Below, in pieces: positions 1 to 6,821 of a stretch of DNA of 7,973 bases. The DNA is taken from assembly GCA_021847625.1 (NCBI GenBank), contig JAJZQK010000123.1, positions 1-7,973 of the forward strand, in the 5' to 3' direction. The position numbers were made by a program, and so were the translations under genes. The notes under the pieces are model-generated. The model was not told where the DNA came from and made no database searches. It was given only the letters and a program-made list of their open reading frames with translations. This stretch comes from Chloroflexota bacterium (GTDB taxonomy: Bacteria > Chloroflexota > FW602-bin22 > JAMCYS01). Each line of letters starts with the position of its first letter. Within the stretch, counting starts at the first letter, position 1.

Positions 1-867
1 GGCGCCGTAGAGTACGTTGATGACGGCTATGGCAGCCAGGTAAGGCGCGTAGGCTCTAGCAGCGTCAGGCATGATGTCGAAACAGATCCGGATCATACCG
101 TAGCCACCCATCTTTAGGAGGACGCCCGCCAGAAGCACGCTAACCGCCGTGGGCGCTTCCACGTGTGCATCAGGCAACCACGTATGGAAGGGGAACATCG
201 GCAGTTTGATCGCGACGGCGAAGAAGATGAGCGCGAAGACGACCATCTGGAAATCGAGCGCCCAGGAGCTCGCCGACAGAACCGTCATATCGAACGTGTG
301 CGGGTTCGACGTGAAGTACAGCGCCAGGATGCCGACGAGCATCAGGGAGCTACCGGCCAAGGTGTACAGGACGAACTTCATCGCCGCGTACTCGCGCCGC
401 GGCCCGCCCCAGATGCCGATCAGCAGGTACATCGGCATCAGCTCGACCTCCCAGAAGAGGAAGAAGAGCAGCAGATCCAAAGAGGTGAAAACACCCAGAA
501 TGCCTGTCTCCAGGATCAGCAGAAGGACGTGGTACTCCTTCGTCCGCAAGTCTACCTTCCAGGAGGCAAGAACGGCGAGGAACGTCAGGAGCGTCGTCAG
601 TACGACCAACGGCAGGCTAAGGCCATCGACGCCGAGGAAGTACTGGATGTTGAACGGCGCAATCCACATCGCCTTTTCGACAAACTGCGGACCGCTGGCC
701 GTCGTGTTGAATTGGGCGAAAACGGCCAGCGCGAGCGCCAAGGCAACGAACGTGAAGCCTGCCGCGACGATGCGAATCGCTTGGCGATTCTCCTTAGGGA
801 GCAGAGCGACGATAACCGCCCCCGCCAAAGGTAGGAATACTATGGTGGACAGGTACGGAAAACTCAA
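1..867 (-). CDS. nuoM: NADH-quinone oxidoreductase subunit M (NuoM), 5' part only
   Basis: This is an antiporter-like (Mrp type) proton-pumping subunit of the complex I membrane arm. The first 289 codons are present and the rest lies beyond position 1. I translated it by hand. It opens MSFPYLSTIVFLPLAGA and contains the conserved FFLFWEVELMPMY helix (Glu140, the functional glutamate of the family), FFAVAIKLPMFPFHTWLPDA (Lys221, the channel lysine) and APTAVSVLLAGVLLKMGGYG (Lys252). These correspond to E. coli Glu144, Lys234 and Lys265. The TTG at 867-865 is chosen as start because a GGAGG lies 8 nt upstream (880-876) and no other start codon lies between it and the nuoL stop. It begins 13 nt after nuoL. 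NuoL and NuoN are paralogues, but the EVELMPMY and HVEAPTAVSVLLAGVLLKMGGYG patterns are those of NuoM. The cluster order L-M agrees. Confidence 0.95.
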   Translation of the reverse strand, partial: MSFPYLSTIVFLPLAGAVIVALLPKENRQAIRIVAAGFTFVALALALAVFAQFNTTASGPQFVEKAMWIAPFNIQYFLGVDGLSLPLVVLTTLLTFLAVLASWKVDLRTKEYHVLLLILETGILGVFTSLDLLLFFLFWEVELMPMYLLIGIWGGPRREYAAMKFVLYTLAGSSLMLVGILALYFTSNPHTFDMTVLSASSWALDFQMVVFALIFFAVAIKLPMFPFHTWLPDAHVEAPTAVSVLLAGVLLKMGGYGMIRICFDIMPDAARAYAPYLAAIAVINVLYGA

Positions 868-875
868 CTCGCGTC

Positions 876-880
876 CCTCC
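876..880 (-). promoter_or_regulatory. Ribosome binding site of nuoM (GGAGG)
   Basis: GGAGG on the minus strand sits immediately after the nuoL TGA and 8 nt before a TTG codon. It decides the unusual TTG start of nuoM, since no ATG or GTG is available in frame between the nuoL stop and the conserved N-terminal helix. Confidence 0.75.
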
Positions 881-2758
881 TCACCGCACGAATATCGTGA
901 ATATGGCGACAATCACGACGCCGCCGAAGAAAGCCAACCCGTAGTTCTGCACGCGGCCGGTCTGCGCGGCCCGCAGCACCGAGCCGGTCCCGGCGATCGC
1001 CCGGCCGACGCCGTTGACCACGCCGTCGATCACGGCCAGGTCGAATGCCTGGAAGGCATTGGATATGCCCAGAACGACCCGGCGAATGATCCACAGATAC
1101 AGGTCGTCCATATAGTACTTGTTAACAAGCAACGTGTGGACACCCGCGAACCTGGCCTGGATGGCCGGCGCCGAGATGATCTTGGCGGAGTACATCATCC
1201 ACGCGAGGCCAATGCCGACCGCTGCCGCCGCGAGCGAAACCCCGGCCACGAACAGGTCCATCGGCGCGGCGTGGCCGCCCTCGCCCAGGAAGTTGGCGTA
1301 CCAGTTTCCTAACAGGGGCGAACCCAGCAGGCCTGAGAAGAACGACGGTATGGCCAGGATGATGAGCGGTATCGTCATCACCCATGGCGATTCGTGGACG
1401 CCGTGGTGGCCACCGTGACCGCCGTGCCCGCCCTCGGAAGGCTCCGGCGCCCGATACTCCCCCATGAAGGTCCGGATGAACAGGCGGAACATGTAGAACG
1501 CTGTCAGTACAGCGGCAAGAACGGCGATTATGAATAATAGGATCTGGCCATTGTGAAGAGCGTCAGCCAGAATCTCGTCCTTGCTCCAGAAGCCGCTGAG
1601 GGGCGGCACACCTGATATGGACAATGCTCCGACTAGGAAGGTAGCCGCCGTGATTTTCATCCTCCGGCCGAGACCGCTGAACTCGCTCATATCCTGCGCG
1701 CCCACCGCGTGAATCACGCTGCCCGAGCCGAGGAAGAGCATCGACTTGAAGAAGGCATGGTTGGCGAGGTGGGTGACGCCGGCCACATAGCCGCCGACAC
1801 CCAGCGCCAGCATCATAAAGCCCAATTGGCTGATGGTTGAATAGGCAAGCACGCGCTTGATGTCAGTGTTCACCACGCCCATCGTCGCCGCCATCAGAGC
1901 GGTCATACCGCCAATGTAGGCCACGACGAGCATCGAAGTGGGAGCGTGCGAGAAGATTTCGAACGACCGCGCGACCAAGTAAACGCCCGCCGCGACCATC
2001 GTCGCCGCGTGGATGAGGGCGCTAACCGGGGTGGGGCCTTCCATCGCGTCCGGCAACCACACGTGTAAGGGGAATTGCGCGGACTTGCCGACAGCGCCTG
2101 CGAAGACCAGGATGGTGGCCATCGTCAGCATCGTACCGCCCAGGATGCCCGACCGCACGGCCTCGTCCACGCCCTCGAAGGAGAACGTGCCCGTTTGCCA
2201 GAAGATGATCAAGATGCCGACTAACAGTCCCAGGTCGCCCAGGCGGGTGGTTATGAAGGCCTTCTTGGCCGCCGCGGCAGCCTCGGGCTTGCGGAACCAG
2301 AACCCGATCAACAGGTAAGAACAAAGGCCGACGAGTTCCCAGAAGATGTACAGTTGCAGGAAGTTTGGCGCCAGCACGAGGCCCAGCATGGACGTCGTGA
2401 ACAGGGCCATAAACGCGAAGTAACGGCTGTAGCCGGGGTCGCCGTGCATATAGCCCTGGCTATAGATCTGCACGAGCAGGCTGACGCCCGTCACTACGAT
2501 GAGCATCATCGCGGTCAACGAGTCGACCAGGAGGCCAAGCCTGAACTGGGTATCGCCCAGGGAGAACCAGACGAAGCTTACGTCCAGGTGCTGTCCGCCG
2601 GCCACGGCGAAGAAAGAACCCACCGAAACGACGAACGCGCCAAAGATGCCGGCAATCGTCAAGTAGCCGCTCAGTTGCGGTCGCTTCAGCGTGAAGGCGA
2701 CAACAGTGATGAACGCTGCCAGTGGTAGCGCCAGAATCAGCCAAGCGTAATCTAGCAT
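881..2758 (-). CDS. nuoL: NADH-quinone oxidoreductase subunit L (NuoL)
   Basis: This is the distal antiporter-like proton-pumping subunit of complex I, carrying the long lateral helix HL at its C-terminus. At 625 residues it is of normal family length. Visible key residues are Glu141 in FWELVGLCSYLLIGFW, Lys225 in GKSAQFPLHVWLPDAMEGPT, His250 in SALIHAATMVAAGVYL, His334 and Lys338 in LANHAFFKSMLFLGSG, and Lys393 in GFWSKDEILA. They match E. coli Glu144, Lys229, His254, His338, Lys342 and Lys399. A glycine/histidine-rich loop follows the central antiporter domain (residues about 442-455). The C-terminal part (about 540-625) includes NKYYMDDLY and a last membrane helix. The start is ATG 2758-2756, preceded by a purine run GGGGGAG about 10 nt upstream. 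It lies 21 nt after nuoK and 13 nt before nuoM, in the same operon. Confidence 0.98.
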   Translation of the reverse strand: MLDYAWLILALPLAAFITVVAFTLKRPQLSGYLTIAGIFGAFVVSVGSFFAVAGGQHLDVSFVWFSLGDTQFRLGLLVDSLTAMMLIVVTGVSLLVQIYSQGYMHGDPGYSRYFAFMALFTTSMLGLVLAPNFLQLYIFWELVGLCSYLLIGFWFRKPEAAAAAKKAFITTRLGDLGLLVGILIIFWQTGTFSFEGVDEAVRSGILGGTMLTMATILVFAGAVGKSAQFPLHVWLPDAMEGPTPVSALIHAATMVAAGVYLVARSFEIFSHAPTSMLVVAYIGGMTALMAATMGVVNTDIKRVLAYSTISQLGFMMLALGVGGYVAGVTHLANHAFFKSMLFLGSGSVIHAVGAQDMSEFSGLGRRMKITAATFLVGALSISGVPPLSGFWSKDEILADALHNGQILLFIIAVLAAVLTAFYMFRLFIRTFMGEYRAPEPSEGGHGGHGGHHGVHESPWVMTIPLIILAIPSFFSGLLGSPLLGNWYANFLGEGGHAAPMDLFVAGVSLAAAAVGIGLAWMMYSAKIISAPAIQARFAGVHTLLVNKYYMDDLYLWIIRRVVLGISNAFQAFDLAVIDGVVNGVGRAIAGTGSVLRAAQTGRVQNYGLAFFGGVVIVAIFTIFVR

Positions 2759-2779
2759 CAGCTTTAAACTCCCCCTAAA

Positions 2780-3094
2780 CTACCACTTCAGTAGATCCAC
2801 ATTCTCGAGATCGACCGTACGCCGGGAGCGATAGATCGCAAGGACTATCGCCAGGCCAACCGCGGCCTCGGCGGCGGCGACGGTGATAACGAAAATGGCG
2901 AAGACGTGTCCGATCAATTGCGTAGGCGCGGCGAAGCGCGCAAAACCAATCATCGTGATGTTGACCGAGTTCAGCATCAGCTCGATGCCCATCAAAGCGG
3001 CCACGGCGTGACCCTTCGCCAGCGCGCCGTAGAGGCCGATGCAGAACATGATCGCGCCAAGGATCAGGAAGTGGTTCAGTGTTAGAGTCAGCAT
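2780..3094 (-). CDS. nuoK: NADH-quinone oxidoreductase subunit K (NuoK)
   Basis: This small three-helix membrane subunit (104 residues, typical for the family) is homologous to MrpC antiporter subunits and lies next to NuoN in complex I. The two buried glutamates important for proton transfer are seen: Glu38 in LMGIELMLNSVNI and Glu76 in VAAAEAAVGLAI, equivalent to E. coli Glu36 and Glu72. A longer reading frame extends upstream into nuoJ, but the real start is ATG 3094-3092. It gives the standard N-terminus MLTLTLNHFL, has GGAGG 6 nt upstream, and leaves just one base after the nuoJ TAA. The extra 27 residues of the longer frame are unlike the family and are coded antiparallel to nothing else, merely overlapping nuoJ in another frame. 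Translation is probably coupled to nuoJ. Confidence 0.97.
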   Translation of the reverse strand: MLTLTLNHFLILGAIMFCIGLYGALAKGHAVAALMGIELMLNSVNITMIGFARFAAPTQLIGHVFAIFVITVAAAEAAVGLAIVLAIYRSRRTVDLENVDLLKW

Positions 3095-3095
3095 C

Positions 3096-3593
3096 TTAGT
3101 CCTCCCTGGCCAAGATGATGGCGCCGACCATCGCCACCAGCAGTAGTACCGACGCCACCTCGAAGGGAAGGGCATATGTTGTGAACAACTGCCTCCCGAT
3201 TACCTCAACGGACGAGGTTGCCGCGGCCGGTGCCTCGGCCACCCAGTTCGTGCCGAGGAGAACAGTCACCAGCACAGCCAGCAGTGCACTCGACATAACC
3301 AAGGCAATGCCCCGCTGAGAGTTGGCTGGATTGCTGCGCCGGGATCCCGGGAAGCGCGTAAGCATAATCGCAAATAAGAGCAGGATGGCGATGGCTCCGG
3401 CATAGATTAGGACTTGCACCGCGGCCACGAAGTCGGCGCTGAGCAATATGTATATGCCGGCCACGCCGACGAAGGCAAGCACCAGGGCTAGGGCGGCGTG
3501 AACGATGTTTCGCATCGTCACGACCGCCAGCGACGAAACGATCGTCACTCCGGCAAGAGCGTAGAATACAAGCGCTAGCAGCGGATCGTTCAT
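3096..3593 (-). CDS. nuoJ: NADH-quinone oxidoreductase subunit J (NuoJ)
   Basis: This is a five-helix membrane subunit of complex I that sits between NuoA/NuoH and NuoK and takes part in coupling. At 165 residues it has the usual length. The family hallmark is the third membrane helix, seen here as ADFVAAVQVLIYAGAIAILL (from residue 53), which includes the conserved tyrosine (Tyr64) and the YAGAI turn that forms the pi-bulge in known structures. MRNIVHAALALVLAFVGVAGIY (residues 27-48, hydrophobic) precedes it. A charged loop (around residues 80-92) separates it from two further hydrophobic segments. Its ATG overlaps the nuoI TGA by four bases (ATGA), so translation is almost certainly coupled to nuoI. 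Its TAA is one base before nuoK. Confidence 0.97.
   Translation of the reverse strand: MNDPLLALVFYALAGVTIVSSLAVVTMRNIVHAALALVLAFVGVAGIYILLSADFVAAVQVLIYAGAIAILLLFAIMLTRFPGSRRSNPANSQRGIALVMSSALLAVLVTVLLGTNWVAEAPAAATSSVEVIGRQLFTTYALPFEVASVLLLVAMVGAIILARED
3101..3105 (-). promoter_or_regulatory. Ribosome binding site of nuoK (GGAGG)
   Basis: GGAGG lies inside the last codons of nuoJ, 6 nt before the ATG at 3094. It fixes the nuoK start at that ATG instead of a longer in-frame start at 3175 that would give a non-homologous N-terminal extension. Confidence 0.75.
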
Positions 3594-4039
3594 GCGATCT
3601 TCATCCCCTTCCTACCTCTTGGCTCCGGGGACGCCAGGAGACGCTGCCGCTCGGCGGCGAATCTCTCTTTGGTGAGAATGTTCTCCTTGCGTGAATACAC
3701 GGCGTGCTCATACTGATTCCCGAAGGTCAACGCGCCGGTTGGGCACGCCTCCGCGCAGAGCCCGCAGAACATGCAGTACCCAAGGTCCAGGTCGTACCGC
3801 TCCAAGACGCGGGCGCCGTCCGCGTTGAAGGAGACTTCCATCATGATGTTCCCGTGAGGGCAAGCCCGCGCGCAATACGAGCACATCAGGCATTTGCTGG
3901 AGTCGAATACCGGCACGCCACGGGAGCGCGCTGCCACAGGCCGGTTCTCCTCCGGGTACTGCATGGTGATGGGACGCGACGCAAAATGGCGCAACGTCGT
4001 CCACATTCCCTTGACTATGCCTAAGCCGAGCACTCTCAT
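3590..4039 (-). CDS. nuoI: NADH-quinone oxidoreductase subunit I (NuoI), 2x[4Fe-4S] ferredoxin-type
   Basis: This peripheral-arm subunit carries clusters N6a and N6b, which pass electrons towards N2 in NuoB. Two complete 8Fe-ferredoxin motifs are visible: CLMCSYCARACP (Cys50, 53, 56, 60) and CMFCGLCAEACP (Cys89, 92, 95, 99), numbered from the ATG. An amphipathic N-terminal segment (GIVKGMWTTLRHFASRPIT) is the usual membrane-surface anchor. Length is 149 residues, at the short end for the family, with a basic C-terminus. The start is either GTG 4042-4040 or the adjacent ATG 4039-4037. An AAGG element (4052-4049) lies 6 or 9 nt upstream respectively, so the choice changes only one residue. It overlaps nuoJ by 4 nt and is separated from nuoH by the longest intergenic gap of the operon. 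With NuoG absent, NuoI may be the entry point for electrons (inference). Confidence 0.97.
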   Translation of the reverse strand: MRVLGLGIVKGMWTTLRHFASRPITMQYPEENRPVAARSRGVPVFDSSKCLMCSYCARACPHGNIMMEVSFNADGARVLERYDLDLGYCMFCGLCAEACPTGALTFGNQYEHAVYSRKENILTKERFAAERQRLLASPEPRGRKGMKIA

Positions 4040-4085
4040 CACCCCTAGCCTTCTTACTACCCCTGCGCTCGATCCATCCGCAGGA

Positions 4086-4111
4086 GGCGGCGCGAGCTAA
4101 CTCGCGTCGCC
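4086..4111 (-). other. Intercistronic hairpin between nuoH and nuoI
   Basis: The minus strand reads GGCG-A-CGCGAG, loop TTAG, CTCGCG-C-CGCC. This gives a 6-bp stem plus a 4-bp stem separated by one A.C mismatch, with a tetranucleotide loop. An additional A-T pair at 4112/4085 is possible. It starts 4 nt after the nuoH stop. No T-run follows (the next bases are TCCTGCGGATGG), so it is not a canonical intrinsic terminator. A role as a partial attenuator, RNA-processing or mRNA-stabilising element in the polycistronic message is inferred. Confidence 0.6.
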
Positions 4112-4115
4112 TTGC

Positions 4116-5168
4116 TTAGAACCCCCGCCAGACGATGATGCCGACGCCGGTTACCAGAATGTTGAGCAGCGCCACCGGCACCAGGCCCTTCCAGGCGAAG
4201 CCCATCAGTTGATCCGGCCGCAGGCGCGGCAGAGTCCCGCGGATCCACAGAAGCACGAAGAACATTACAAATGTCTTACCGACAAACCAGACGTACGGCG
4301 GAATGATCTGATCGAGGATTGGCAGGCCCTGCCATCCGCCCAGGAAGAGCATTACCGCCAAAGCGGAAATGGCGAACGCCTCCAGGTACTCCGCCAGGAA
4401 GAAGAGGGCAAAACGCATCCCGCTGTACTCGATGTGAAATCCGGCCACAATCTCCGACTCCGCCTCGGCGATGTCAAAAGGCGAGCGCTTCACTTCGGCG
4501 ATAGCAGCAATGAAGTAGATCACGAAAGCAACCGGCTGCACTACGACAAACCATATGCTGTTCTGGGCAGCCACAATACCGTTGAGAGACAGCGTCCCAG
4601 AGATCATCACCACGCCAAGCACGGCCAGCCCTAGCGGCACCTCGTAGCTGACCATCTGCGCCACCGCGCGCATGCCGCCAAGAAGGGCGTACTTGTTGTT
4701 CGATCCCCAGCCGGCCATAAACACGCCCACGGTTGCGAGCGACGAGATGGCGATGACGAAGAGTAGACCAATCGTGAGGTCGGCAATGACCACGCCGGGG
4801 GCGAAGGAGAAGACAACGTAGATGGCAACTGCCGGAATCAGTACCACGGCCGGCGCCAGCTGGAAGACCAACTTATCGGCGGCCGCGGGAGTAATGTCTT
4901 CCTTGATGAACAGCTTGGCGACGTCGGCCACCGACTGGAAGATGCCGAAAGGACCAACCCGGTTCGGCCCGTACCGATCCTGAATCCTACCGATCACCTT
5001 CCGTTCCAGATAGACGAGGATCATCACCGTGGGGATGAGGAAGGCGAAGAGAATGATTATGGCCCCGATGGTCAGCACGACCTGCAGGAGAGGGTAGGGC
5101 AGCCAAGGACCGAGCACCGACACGGCTAGGTCGTTGAGAATGCCGAAAATGTTGAAGATTACGTCCAT
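4116..5168 (-). CDS. nuoH: NADH-quinone oxidoreductase subunit H (NuoH)
   Basis: This membrane subunit closes the quinone-binding chamber against NuoB and NuoD and forms the first proton-relay region (E-channel). At 350 residues and with about eight hydrophobic segments it has normal size. Signature stretches are LERKVIGRIQDRYGPNRVGP (residues 54-73), SVADVAKLFIKEDITP (79-94), the acidic quinone-site loop SPFDIAEAESEIVAGFHIEY (229-248) and FALFFLAEYLEAF. The family-typical LWIRGTLPRLRPDQLMGFAWK region lies near the C-terminus (from residue 308). The start is ATG 5168-5166, which directly follows the nuoD TAG with no spacer. Purine-rich bases in the end of nuoD (GAGGTGGATAGG) serve as the likely ribosome site. 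In most bacterial operons nuoE, nuoF and nuoG would sit just upstream of this gene, and here they do not. Confidence 0.98.
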   Translation of the reverse strand: MDVIFNIFGILNDLAVSVLGPWLPYPLLQVVLTIGAIIILFAFLIPTVMILVYLERKVIGRIQDRYGPNRVGPFGIFQSVADVAKLFIKEDITPAAADKLVFQLAPAVVLIPAVAIYVVFSFAPGVVIADLTIGLLFVIAISSLATVGVFMAGWGSNNKYALLGGMRAVAQMVSYEVPLGLAVLGVVMISGTLSLNGIVAAQNSIWFVVVQPVAFVIYFIAAIAEVKRSPFDIAEAESEIVAGFHIEYSGMRFALFFLAEYLEAFAISALAVMLFLGGWQGLPILDQIIPPYVWFVGKTFVMFFVLLWIRGTLPRLRPDQLMGFAWKGLVPVALLNILVTGVGIIVWRGF

Positions 5169-6287
5169 CTACCTATCCACCTCACCCAGCACGATGTCGA
5201 TGCTGCCCAGAATGGCGATGGCGTCGGAGATCTTCCAGCCAACCAGCGCCTCGCGGAGGATGCCAAGGTTAACGAACGACGGCGCCCTCACGTGGAAACG
5301 CCACGGGCTGACCGAACCATCGCTCACCAGATAGATGCCCAGTTCTCCACGGGACGACTCCAGGCGACCGTAGTACTCACCTGGCGGCGGCTGCAACAGC
5401 CGGGGAACGTCGGCGTGCACGGGGCCCTCGGGTATGTCTCTCAGCGCCTGGCGCACGATCTTGACGCTCTCACGCATCTCCTTTACGCGCACCATGTAGC
5501 GGTCGAAGGAGTCGCCAACCTCGCCGGTGATGACATCAAAGTCGAATCGGTCGTAGATGCCGTAGGGCGCCGACCGTCTCACGTCGTAGGGGACCCCCGA
5601 TGCCCGCAGCGCCGGGCCGCTCATGCTGTAGTTGATCGCCGTCTCGGCGGGGATTATCCCCACACCCTTGGTGCGGGCGACGACAATCTCATTCTCCGTG
5701 AGCAGGGCCTCATACTCGTCAATGAGGCGAGGGAGCTCGTCCAGAAGCTTTCGACAGGCAGGGATAAACTCCTCCGGTAGGTCTCGCGCCACGCCGCCGT
5801 ACCTGATGTAGTTGAACGTCATCCGCTGACCGCAGGTCATCTCGAAGAGGTCCAGAATCTTCTCTCTGTCGCGGAAGGCGAACAGGACGGGGGTGAAATA
5901 GCAGCCGAGGTCCGAGCTCCAGAACCCATTTGCGAGCGCGTGACTCGCTATTCTGTTTAGCTCCCCCATTATCACGCGGATGTACTGGGCCCGCTCCGGT
6001 ACCTCGATGCCCGCTAGGCCCTCGACGGCCAGCGCGTAGGCGTAGTTGTTGAGCATCCCGGAGAAGTAATCTAGACGGTCCGTAAGAGGGGTAACCTGGA
6101 GATAGGTACGTCCCTCGCCCACCTTCTCGATGCCCCGATGCAGGTAGCCAAACACCGGCTCGACGTCGACCATCAGCTCGCCGTCGACCTTCACGACGAG
6201 CCGAAACACCCCGTGCGTGCTGGGGTGCTGAGGTCCCATATTGACGACAATCGTGTGGTCGTCTTCTCTGACCAGTTCCGATACCAT
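5169..6287 (-). CDS. nuoD: NADH-quinone oxidoreductase subunit D (NuoD, 49-kDa type)
   Basis: This Q-module subunit is homologous to the large subunit of [NiFe] hydrogenases, and its former active-site cavity forms the quinone headgroup site. Visible are MGPQHPSTHGVFRLVVKVDGE, with the two conserved histidines (His21 and His25), and LTDRLDYFSGMLNNYAYALA, with the site tyrosine (Tyr74). The C-terminus SIDIVLGEVDR is classical for NuoD. The nickel-binding cysteines of hydrogenases are absent, as in all NuoD. Length is 372 residues, slightly short but complete. I prefer the ATG at 6287 because AGGTG (6298-6294) lies 6 nt upstream. A GTG at 6296 directly abutting the nuoC stop would add three residues and has no clear ribosome site. 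The gene is not fused to nuoC, and its stop abuts nuoH. Confidence 0.97.
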   Translation of the reverse strand: MVSELVREDDHTIVVNMGPQHPSTHGVFRLVVKVDGELMVDVEPVFGYLHRGIEKVGEGRTYLQVTPLTDRLDYFSGMLNNYAYALAVEGLAGIEVPERAQYIRVIMGELNRIASHALANGFWSSDLGCYFTPVLFAFRDREKILDLFEMTCGQRMTFNYIRYGGVARDLPEEFIPACRKLLDELPRLIDEYEALLTENEIVVARTKGVGIIPAETAINYSMSGPALRASGVPYDVRRSAPYGIYDRFDFDVITGEVGDSFDRYMVRVKEMRESVKIVRQALRDIPEGPVHADVPRLLQPPPGEYYGRLESSRGELGIYLVSDGSVSPWRFHVRAPSFVNLGILREALVGWKISDAIAILGSIDIVLGEVDR

Positions 6288-6293
6288 TTCTTG

Positions 6294-6298
6294 CACCT
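6294..6298 (-). promoter_or_regulatory. Candidate ribosome binding site of nuoD (AGGTG)
   Basis: AGGTG overlaps the nuoC TAG stop and lies 6 nt before ATG 6287. It also contains the GTG (6296-6294) that could serve as an alternative start. The match to the anti-Shine-Dalgarno complement favours the ATG, but the choice is not certain. Confidence 0.45.
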
Positions 6299-6809
6299 AC
6301 CGCGTCTCGTCTTTTCGACGAAGGAGACTGTGTGCCAACACCTCGGGGCTCTGCTGGCGGAAGTCCTTCCGCAAGGGATGCCCCTCGAAGCCTTCCCAGA
6401 GTAGCACCCGCTTCAGGTCGGGGTGGCCGGCGAACTCTATGCCCATCAGGTCGTACACCTCTCGCTCCTGCAGATTGGCACCCCGCCAGACGGACGTGAC
6501 AGAGGAGATTGTCGGCGTCTCCCGCGAGATGGTGGACTTCAACGCCACCGCGTGCCCGTGGCTGATGGAGAACAGGTGATAGACGACCTCAAAATGGTCG
6601 AGGCGGTCGACGGAGGTCACGTTATCCAGGAACTTGAAGTCGCAGCTGGGATCGTCGTGCAAGAAGCGGACGACCTCCAGCAACATGGGGGCCGGCACCG
6701 AGACGATCGGCATGCCGCGCTCCGGGTGCGTCACAACCAGTTCAGGAAAGCGCTCCTGCAGACTGGAAAGGAAAGATACATCCTCCGCGCTCTTGTACTC
6801 TACTGCCAC
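6297..6809 (-). CDS. nuoC: NADH-quinone oxidoreductase subunit C (NuoC, 30-kDa type)
   Basis: This is a scaffold subunit of the peripheral arm that docks NuoD, NuoB and NuoI. It carries no cofactor. The 30-kDa subunit signature is clear near the C-terminus: WRGANLQEREVYDLMGIEF (residues 108-126), then AGHPDLKRVLLWEGFEGHPL and RKDF (residues 127-150). The N-terminal alpha/beta domain covers roughly residues 1-100. Length is 170 residues, normal for the unfused protein. The start is GTG 6809-6807, supported by AGGAG (6821-6817) 7 nt upstream, which overlaps the nuoB stop. It lies 10 nt after nuoB and directly before nuoD. The lack of NuoCD fusion argues against an enterobacterial-type operon. 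Confidence 0.96.
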   Translation of the reverse strand: MAVEYKSAEDVSFLSSLQERFPELVVTHPERGMPIVSVPAPMLLEVVRFLHDDPSCDFKFLDNVTSVDRLDHFEVVYHLFSISHGHAVALKSTISRETPTISSVTSVWRGANLQEREVYDLMGIEFAGHPDLKRVLLWEGFEGHPLRKDFRQQSPEVLAHSLLRRKDETR

Positions 6810-6816
6810 TGCCTAT

Positions 6817-6821
6817 CTCCT
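6817..6821 (-). promoter_or_regulatory. Ribosome binding site of nuoC (AGGAG)
   Basis: AGGAG overlaps the nuoB TAG codon and lies 7 nt before the GTG at 6809. It supports the non-ATG start of nuoC and suggests coupling of nuoC translation to termination on nuoB. Confidence 0.7.

Noticed and set aside
163..834. Plus-strand frame of 223 codons, very rich in Arg, Gln and Glu
   Set aside because: The composition is the complement of hydrophobic codons of nuoM read backwards. It is not a coiled-coil protein but an antisense artefact.
149..1312. Long plus-strand open frame (387 codons) antisense to nuoM and the end of nuoL
   Set aside because: It lies opposite two well-supported genes. Its translation has no recognisable motif and is rich in Arg/Ser/Thr as expected for an antisense frame in GC-rich DNA. 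It crosses the nuoL/nuoM junction, and no promoter or ribosome site stands out.
3095..3175. 27-residue N-terminal extension of NuoK in a longer frame
   Set aside because: The extension overlaps nuoJ, is Trp/Arg-rich and unlike any NuoK. The ATG at 3094 has a perfect GGAGG and gives the family N-terminus.
4086..4111. Intrinsic terminator between nuoH and nuoI
   Set aside because: The stem is strong but no T-run follows it, and essential complex I genes continue downstream in the same direction, so full termination is unlikely.
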